Below are positions 1 through 3,390 of a DNA stretch of 5,380 nucleotides, in pieces. A program made the translations under genes and the position numbers. The DNA is from Candidatus Heimdallarchaeota archaeon (GTDB lineage: Archaea > Asgardarchaeota > Heimdallarchaeia > Heimdallarchaeales > Heimdallarchaeaceae), in assembly GCA_016839875.1 (NCBI GenBank), contig JAEOTK010000292.1, forward strand, positions 1 to 5,380, read 5' to 3'. The notes under the pieces were generated by a model. It searched no databases, was not told the origin of the DNA, and saw only the letters and a program-made list of their open reading frames with translations. The number at the start of each line of letters is the position of its first letter. The first letter of the stretch is position 1.

Positions 1-354
1 AGTATCTGGATAATAATCGGTACTTAATCTCGTTTGATATATCTCTTTTGGACTATAATTGTATTCCTTTTCAAAGAGAAAATACTCATCATCAATATGT
101 GAGATATTGTAGTTTTTTTCTAAATCCATTTCAAAAAAAATATCAACTTCTTTTCCTTCTGACGAAGTATCTTCTTGCCAGTCAAAATTCAGATAATATG
201 ATAATACTCCTTCATATATGTTAAACGCTTGAGTGTTTCCAGTTTTACGAAATTCATTTCTTCTAGCTGAAATATAGAAGGAACTCAAACAGGTTGATGT
301 GAGTATCAATAATAAAATCAGAGAAGATAGTACAAAGTTTCCTTTTTTACTCAT
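1..354 (-). CDS. Secreted or membrane-anchored protein of unknown function, N-terminal part (C-terminus outside window)
   Basis: An open frame of 118 codons starts at the ATG complementary to 352-354 and reaches the window edge with no stop, so the gene is partial at its 3' end. I do not recognise the family. Residues 1-7 (MSKKGNF) are a short basic N-region and residues 8-29 form a hydrophobic segment (LSSLILLLILTS...) followed by Ser/Ala, which reads as a signal peptide or signal anchor. Cys22 is not in a convincing lipobox (preceding residues T-S-T). The mature part is acidic and rich in Tyr, Phe and Asp/Glu, with a sequon-like NIS near residue 83, as expected for an extracellular domain. 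GTGAT at 358-362, 3 nt before the ATG, is a weak Shine-Dalgarno candidate. The gene is divergent from the editing-protein gene, with about 150 nt between starts that hold a 22-bp palindrome. Existence of the gene is fairly sure; the function is unknown. Confidence 0.75.
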   Translation of the reverse strand, partial: MSKKGNFVLSSLILLLILTSTCLSSFYISARRNEFRKTGNTQAFNIYEGVLSYYLNFDWQEDTSSEGKEVDIFFEMDLEKNYNISHIDDEYFLFEKEYNYSPKEIYQTRLSTDYYPDT

Positions 355-372
355 ATTATCACTTGCTTTTTA

Positions 373-394
373 TCATTTTAGTAAACTAAAATGA
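373..394. promoter_or_regulatory. Perfect 22-bp palindrome in divergent intergenic region, candidate operator
   Basis: The arms TCATTTTAGT (373-382) and ACTAAAATGA (385-394) are perfect reverse complements separated by AA. The site lies 19-40 nt upstream of the minus-strand ATG at 354, where the TATA box or transcription start of that gene should fall, and about 113 nt upstream of the plus-strand gene. The placement suits a dimeric repressor of the minus-strand gene. A hairpin in its leader RNA is the alternative. The symmetry is seen directly; the regulatory role is inferred. Confidence 0.5.
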
Positions 395-417
395 GTTTTA
401 ACGTTCTTTTTTAAGTG

Positions 418-431
418 TTTACCATATATTT
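418..431 (+). promoter_or_regulatory. Candidate TATA region for the prolyl-tRNA editing gene
   Basis: TTTACC (418-423) runs into TATATTT (425-431), the best TATA-like match on the plus strand between the divergent genes. A start about 25 nt downstream would give a leader of roughly 50 nt before the ATG at 507. A weaker alternative is CATAATA near 444-450. The assignment is tentative because neither is a close consensus match. Confidence 0.3.
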
Positions 432-506
432 GCGTAAGAGCTGCATAATACTCTTCAGAAAAGTAAAAGAACAAGATTGAGTGATAGTTTTTAGAGCTTG
501 ATTGAA

Positions 507-995
507 ATGGTTGATTCATTGAAAAAATGGTTAGAACAATTCAACATAGTTTACATTTTACATGAACATCCAGCTGTTTTTACTGTAGAAGAAGCTCGAA
601 AACATTGTGGTTTTATCCCAGGAACTCACTGCAAAAATTTATTTGTAAAAGACATTAAGAAAAGAAAATACTACTTAGTTACTTTAGAATCTTCAAAACG
701 GTTGAATTTCAAAGAACTCGAAAAACTCACAAACTGGCCTAAAATTGCTTTTGCAAATGAAGATGAACTTCAATCTCTTCTTGGTCTTTCGAAAGGAGCT
801 GTTTCTCCGTTCGGACTTGTAAATGACAAATTGAATCAAGTTGAATATTTGATAGATAAGGATGTCTGGAAAGCTGAAATAGTCTCGTTTCATCCAAATA
901 TAAATACAGAAACTTTGGAATTGAAAAACGATGCATATCAACAATTCGTAAAAGCAACAGGAAACAAATTTCAAGTTATTTCATTTGATTCGTAA
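507..995 (+). CDS. proX: Prolyl-tRNA editing protein, ProXp-ala/PrdX type (YbaK/ProX deacylase superfamily)
   Basis: This is a stand-alone trans-editing deacylase of the family that hydrolyses Ala-tRNA(Pro), clearing mischarged tRNA made by prolyl-tRNA synthetase in the cytoplasm. Using the ATG at 507 the protein has 162 residues, the usual size for the single-domain family. Signature blocks occur in the family order: HPAVFTVEEA (21-30), HCKNLFVKD (41-49, where Lys43 matches the invariant lysine of the family), the GxxxP substrate-loop motif as GAVSPFGL (97-104), and FHPNINTETL (128-137). The GAVSP loop has Ala where GSVSP is commoner. A TTG at 498 in the same frame would add three residues; GAGTGAT at 479-485 could serve it, so the start is not fully settled, but ATG is preferred. 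The next gene, msrA, follows after 90 nt on the same strand. The family call is strong; exact tRNA and amino-acid specificity (Ala versus Ser or other) is inferred. Confidence 0.9.
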   Translation: MVDSLKKWLEQFNIVYILHEHPAVFTVEEARKHCGFIPGTHCKNLFVKDIKKRKYYLVTLESSKRLNFKELEKLTNWPKIAFANEDELQSLLGLSKGAVSPFGLVNDKLNQVEYLIDKDVWKAEIVSFHPNINTETLELKNDAYQQFVKATGNKFQVISFDS

Positions 996-1033
996 TTTTG
1001 TTAGATACAAGAATTTAAGAGAATTCAGACTAT

Positions 1034-1050
1034 TATTTCTATAAGAAATA
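1034..1050 (+). promoter_or_regulatory. Candidate msrA promoter: TATA-like element inside a small dyad
   Basis: TATAAGA (1040-1046) sits inside a 7-bp inverted repeat, TATTTCT and AGAAATA around ATA. A start about 25 nt downstream, near 1068, would leave a short leader that still contains the ribosome-binding site at 1074-1081. A second TATA-like string, TTTAAATA at 1054-1061, would place the start almost at the ATG and cut off that site, so it fits less well. The dyad is short and AT-rich and may be chance. Confidence 0.35.
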
Positions 1051-1073
1051 TTGTTTAAATAAAAGTGATTTTT

Positions 1074-1081
1074 AGAAGGGG
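1074..1081 (+). promoter_or_regulatory. Ribosome-binding site that decides the msrA start
   Basis: AGAAGGGG ends 4 nt before the ATG at 1086. It argues against the in-frame GTG at 1065, which would place this purine block inside the coding sequence and add seven residues (MIFRRGK) not expected ahead of the usual MsrA start. Confidence 0.6.
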
Positions 1082-1085
1082 TAAA

Positions 1086-1634
1086 ATGAAAGAAGAAGCT
1101 ATATTTGGTGGAGGATGTTTCTGGTGTATGGAAGCAATATTCCAAGAACTCTCAGGTGTTGAGAAAGTAACTTCAGGGTATACTGGAGGTACTGTAGAAA
1201 ATCCTACATATGAACAAGTTAGTACTGGAGAAACTGGACATGCTGAAGTGATAAAAATAACTTTCAATCCTGAAACGGTTTCCTATAAAGAACTAATGGA
1301 GATATTCTTTGCCAATCATGATCCAACAACACTGAATAGACAAGGTGGAGATGTAGGAACTCAATATCGCTCGGAAATATTCTATTCTAACGATAAACAG
1401 AAAGAAACAGCTGCAAAGGTAATAGAAGACATAACTAATCAAGGTATCTGGAAGGACAAGATAGTAACTGAAATAACACCTTTAGGAGCATTCTATGAAG
1501 CAGAAGAGTATCACCAAAATTACTTCTTACGCAATCCGACTCAAGGTTATTGCAAAGTTGTTATCGAGCCTAAGGTTTTGAAATTTAAAGAAAGAAATTC
1601 TGATAAACTGAAGAACGTAAAGCTAAAATTATAA
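1086..1634 (+). CDS. msrA: Peptide-methionine (S)-S-oxide reductase MsrA
   Basis: Cytoplasmic repair enzyme that reduces the S epimer of methionine sulfoxide, free or in proteins, with electrons normally from thioredoxin. The 182-residue product covers the whole MsrA domain. The catalytic motif is GGGCFWCMEA (8-17): Cys11 is the nucleophile and Cys14, three residues on, can act as a resolving cysteine. A third cysteine, Cys156, lies in QGYC near the C-terminus, where many MsrA proteins carry a resolving residue. Other family blocks are SGYTGG (30-35), TGHAEV (50-55, with the conserved Glu), NHDPTT (77-82) and GTQYRSEIFY (91-100). The last 20 residues form a lysine-rich tail beyond the conserved fold. 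No MsrB domain is fused. The start is set by the Shine-Dalgarno at 1074-1081. The gene converges on the zinc-ribbon gene with a single base between stop codons, so its transcript must end inside that gene. Confidence 0.96.
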   Translation: MKEEAIFGGGCFWCMEAIFQELSGVEKVTSGYTGGTVENPTYEQVSTGETGHAEVIKITFNPETVSYKELMEIFFANHDPTTLNRQGGDVGTQYRSEIFYSNDKQKETAAKVIEDITNQGIWKDKIVTEITPLGAFYEAEEYHQNYFLRNPTQGYCKVVIEPKVLKFKERNSDKLKNVKLKL

Positions 1635-1635
1635 T

Positions 1636-1770
1636 CTAATTGGCTTTCATTCTGATAAATCCACACTCAGGGCATTTGAATTTGGTTTGTTTATGAAAAC
1701 CGCCTTTTCTTTTAACTTGTTTCAGAGTCACTCTTTTGTTCTGACTCTTTTTACAGCGTGGACAAATCAT
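1636..1770 (-). CDS. Small basic zinc-ribbon protein, 44 residues
   Basis: A short frame from ATG (complement of 1768-1770) to TAG (complement of 1636-1638) encodes 44 residues. It has two zinc knuckles, CPRC at residues 3-6 and CPECG at 33-37, spaced as in a four-cysteine zinc ribbon. Between them is a strongly basic loop; the protein has ten Lys and four Arg and only one acidic residue (Glu35), so binding to RNA, ribosome or DNA is plausible. I cannot match it to a named family: archaeal zinc-ribbon ribosomal proteins such as eL40 or eL42 do not align convincingly by eye. A TATA element centred 26 nt before the ATG, with no Shine-Dalgarno, fits a leaderless mRNA and supports a real gene. 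The paired CPxC knuckles are very unlikely in a random frame. Its stop lies one base from the msrA stop, and the upstream gene on the same strand ends 60 nt before its start. Confidence 0.8.
   Translation of the reverse strand: MICPRCKKSQNKRVTLKQVKRKGGFHKQTKFKCPECGFIRMKAN
1724..1752 (+). terminator. Stem-loop followed by T tract, possible msrA terminator inside the zinc-ribbon gene
   Basis: AGAGTCA (1724-1730) and TGACTCT (1742-1748) form a 7-bp stem with an 11-nt loop, and the last stem T begins a run of five T (1748-1752). More T-rich strings, such as CTTTTCTTTT near 1714, precede it. It lies about 90 nt after the msrA stop. Archaeal termination needs mainly T tracts, so the stem may be incidental. 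The T tracts arise because the zinc-ribbon gene uses many AAA/AAG lysine codons on the other strand. Confidence 0.35.
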
Positions 1771-1792
1771 TAAAAAGAAAATAAATCCAAGG

Positions 1793-1799
1793 TTTATAA
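1793..1799 (-). promoter_or_regulatory. TATA box of the zinc-ribbon gene (leaderless spacing)
   Basis: On the minus strand this reads TTATAAA, centred 26 nt upstream of the A of the ATG at 1770. That is the archaeal TATA-to-start distance, so transcription probably begins at or next to the start codon. The intervening sequence is T-rich with no Shine-Dalgarno. Confidence 0.6.
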
Positions 1800-1802
1800 G
1801 TT

Positions 1803-1827
1803 AAATGAAATGGAAAAATGAAAGGAA
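1803..1827 (-). terminator. T-rich termination region after the aldehyde dehydrogenase gene
   Basis: Just after the stop at 1831 the minus strand carries repeated T tracts, TTCCTTTC, ATTTTTCC and ATTTCATTT, which resemble archaeal oligo-T terminators. No strong stem-loop is seen. The region ends close to the TATA box of the next gene on this strand. Confidence 0.35.
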
Positions 1828-1830
1828 TTA

Positions 1831-3288
1831 TTATTTCAAGATATTATTAATTCCATCATAGTTGGTCGCTTTACTTTTGTATAAGAAATCAGCTTGAAAA
1901 CCTTCATGTGGTTGTGCTATATCCATATTGAAAGTTTGATCATTTACAAAGATCTTCTTGATTGAAGGATCTCTCAATAACTTCTTAGCTCTGCTGGGAT
2001 CATCAGTTAAGTAGCCAACTGCTAGAGAATCTTCTACTAATTCTTCAGGATAGTAGTCATTAGGTCTGCAAATTGTCCCAAAGGCATGTGGATATTCATC
2101 TGTTCTGATTTCACTTTCCTCTCCAACTTCAAGAAGCGTTGGTAAGAAATAAGATAAACCGTTATCAACATGAAGGAATCCATCAGAATCTCTAAACTGC
2201 GCTGTGATATCTTTAACTGAAGAATCCATTCTACTTTGGATGAACTTGTACAATCCTCTTGCTGGATCAGTTGCCATTGCAGGAATTTCTGCTCGAGGAT
2301 TCATAGGATCTAAAGGTTCAACAGAAGCCATTCTCTCTGCTAAACGATCTCTAAATTCTTCGTAGCTGTCTTTGCTATTGTAAACTATTCCACTACAGTT
2401 AATACATCCTCTACCACCATCAAAGGTTATGCTCTGATAAGCAATATCTACTGCTAAATCTAAAAGAGAAGGAGACATATTTTCTATGTCGACAAGAACC
2501 TTGCTTTTACCTGGTCCATATGTCTTGATTCGAGAGTTATTTTCGTAAGCTCTAAGAATCCATTCGTTTCCAAAAATTATCCCAAGATCAGAATTTCGAA
2601 CAATAGTATCAACTATACTATGGTCAGTAACAAAATGAAATAGTGATTCAGGTGGAAGTCCTGCATCCCAAAGTGCTTTACATAATCTAAATGAAGTAAA
2701 GGGTTCACTTGAAGAAGCTCGAAGAATTGCTGGCATTTTGAAGAGTGGAATCAATGCACCTAGCAGTGAAACAGCAGGATGATTACCTGGTAAAGCTATG
2801 CCAACATTTTTTCCTCTAGGAGACCAAGAAAATCTAGTATTTCCTCTCACATCTACGAATTCATCGTAGATTTGAATGTTGCCAGTAGGACTATTTGCTC
2901 TAAGAATTCTCTGCAGAGGTTTTTTTCTGAAGAGTTGTGGGATGATATTCAAAGCATTTTGAGTGTAAGTTATAGGCATTCCAGTGGACCTAGTAATTAA
3001 CTCAGCCCATTCATCTATAGAAGTTGAGATACCATTGATCACCATATCATTGATGAAGATTTTTCCAGCTTCAACATAAATGTCAACTATGTCATCAATA
3101 GACATATTTTGAAGGAGATTGAAACCTGCTCCTTTGTTTATAGGTAAAGCCATTTGAACATGAATTTCTGGCGCGATTGCAACATCAAGCAATTTTTCAC
3201 CATGAATTCCAAACAAGCTTTTCTTGCTTTGAGAAAGATATTCTTCTCCGTTACGGAGGAGGGGTAATGCCCCTAAGGATGTAGCCAT
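1831..3288 (-). CDS. Aldehyde dehydrogenase superfamily oxidoreductase, probably CoA-acylating (acyl-CoA reductase-like)
   Basis: A 485-residue enzyme of the NAD(P)-dependent ALDH fold. The nucleotide-binding half shows VGIALPGNHP (162-171), matching the PWNxP oxyanion motif with Asn169, and ILRASSSEP (188-196), matching the KPSE strand with Arg190 in place of Lys. The catalytic half shows TFDGGRGC (288-295), matching the FDNGxxC pattern of acylating enzymes such as AdhE/EutE, with Cys295 as nucleophile. Ahead of it, YGPGKSKVLVD (257-267) matches the GxGN-type block of acylating enzymes; the glutamate general base of hydrolytic ALDHs is replaced by Tyr257. DEYPHAFGTI (397-406) corresponds to the ExFGP region and KKIFVND (444-450) to the end of the fold. 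These features favour acyl-CoA/aldehyde interconversion over aldehyde oxidation to acid. The first 130 residues are divergent. A LuxC-like reductase is an alternative. Substrate unknown. It has its own promoter and lies 102 nt after the binding-protein gene. The superfamily call is firm; the acylating subtype is inferred. Confidence 0.82.
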   Translation of the reverse strand: MATSLGALPLLRNGEEYLSQSKKSLFGIHGEKLLDVAIAPEIHVQMALPINKGAGFNLLQNMSIDDIVDIYVEAGKIFINDMVINGISTSIDEWAELITRSTGMPITYTQNALNIIPQLFRKKPLQRILRANSPTGNIQIYDEFVDVRGNTRFSWSPRGKNVGIALPGNHPAVSLLGALIPLFKMPAILRASSSEPFTSFRLCKALWDAGLPPESLFHFVTDHSIVDTIVRNSDLGIIFGNEWILRAYENNSRIKTYGPGKSKVLVDIENMSPSLLDLAVDIAYQSITFDGGRGCINCSGIVYNSKDSYEEFRDRLAERMASVEPLDPMNPRAEIPAMATDPARGLYKFIQSRMDSSVKDITAQFRDSDGFLHVDNGLSYFLPTLLEVGEESEIRTDEYPHAFGTICRPNDYYPEELVEDSLAVGYLTDDPSRAKKLLRDPSIKKIFVNDQTFNMDIAQPHEGFQADFLYKSKATNYDGINNILK

Positions 3289-3336
3289 GAGTCTTTCACT
3301 TTTATTATTAAAGTACTAGAAGACTCCGTAAATTGA

Positions 3337-3344
3337 TATATAAA
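3337..3344 (-). promoter_or_regulatory. TATA box of the aldehyde dehydrogenase gene
   Basis: The minus strand reads TTTATATA, a near-consensus archaeal TATA box. A start about 26 nt downstream, near 3314, gives a leader of roughly 25 nt before the ATG at 3288, containing only a weak GTGA-type ribosome-binding match. It shows that this gene can be transcribed independently of the binding-protein gene. Confidence 0.6.
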
Positions 3345-3347
3345 TGT

Positions 3348-3375
3348 GGTAAAAACTTTTCTCCAAATTTTTACC
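3348..3375. promoter_or_regulatory. 28-bp dyad just upstream of the aldehyde dehydrogenase TATA box, candidate operator
   Basis: GGTAAAAA (3348-3355) and TTTTTACC (3368-3375) are perfect reverse complements separated by 12 nt. The half-site centres are 20 bp apart, about two helical turns, as expected for a dimeric regulator. The proximal half-site ends 3 bp from the TATA box at 3337-3344. It also lies 15-42 nt after the stop of the upstream gene, so a role as that gene's 3'-end hairpin cannot be excluded. Confidence 0.45.
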
Positions 3376-3390
3376 GAAATTCACTAAGTT

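Noticed and set aside
585..597. String GAAGAAGCTCGAA shared with the region near 2711-2723
   Set aside because: It encodes common Glu/Ala/Arg codons on one strand and lies in unrelated genes; it looks like chance, not a dispersed repeat.
693..974. Minus-strand open frames overlapping the editing-protein gene
   Set aside because: They lie entirely opposite a strongly supported gene, have no promoter or family features, and their Phe/Leu/Ile-rich composition is the mirror of Lys/Glu/Asn codons on the other strand.
1055..1267. Minus-strand open frame opposite the msrA start
   Set aside because: It is antisense to the MsrA catalytic region, with no recognisable protein features.
2851..2871. Perfect 8-bp inverted repeat ATCTACGA-N5-TCGTAGAT
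   Set aside because: It lies inside the aldehyde dehydrogenase coding sequence (residues IYDEFVD). A rough estimate expects about one 8-bp repeat with a short spacer in a window of this composition.
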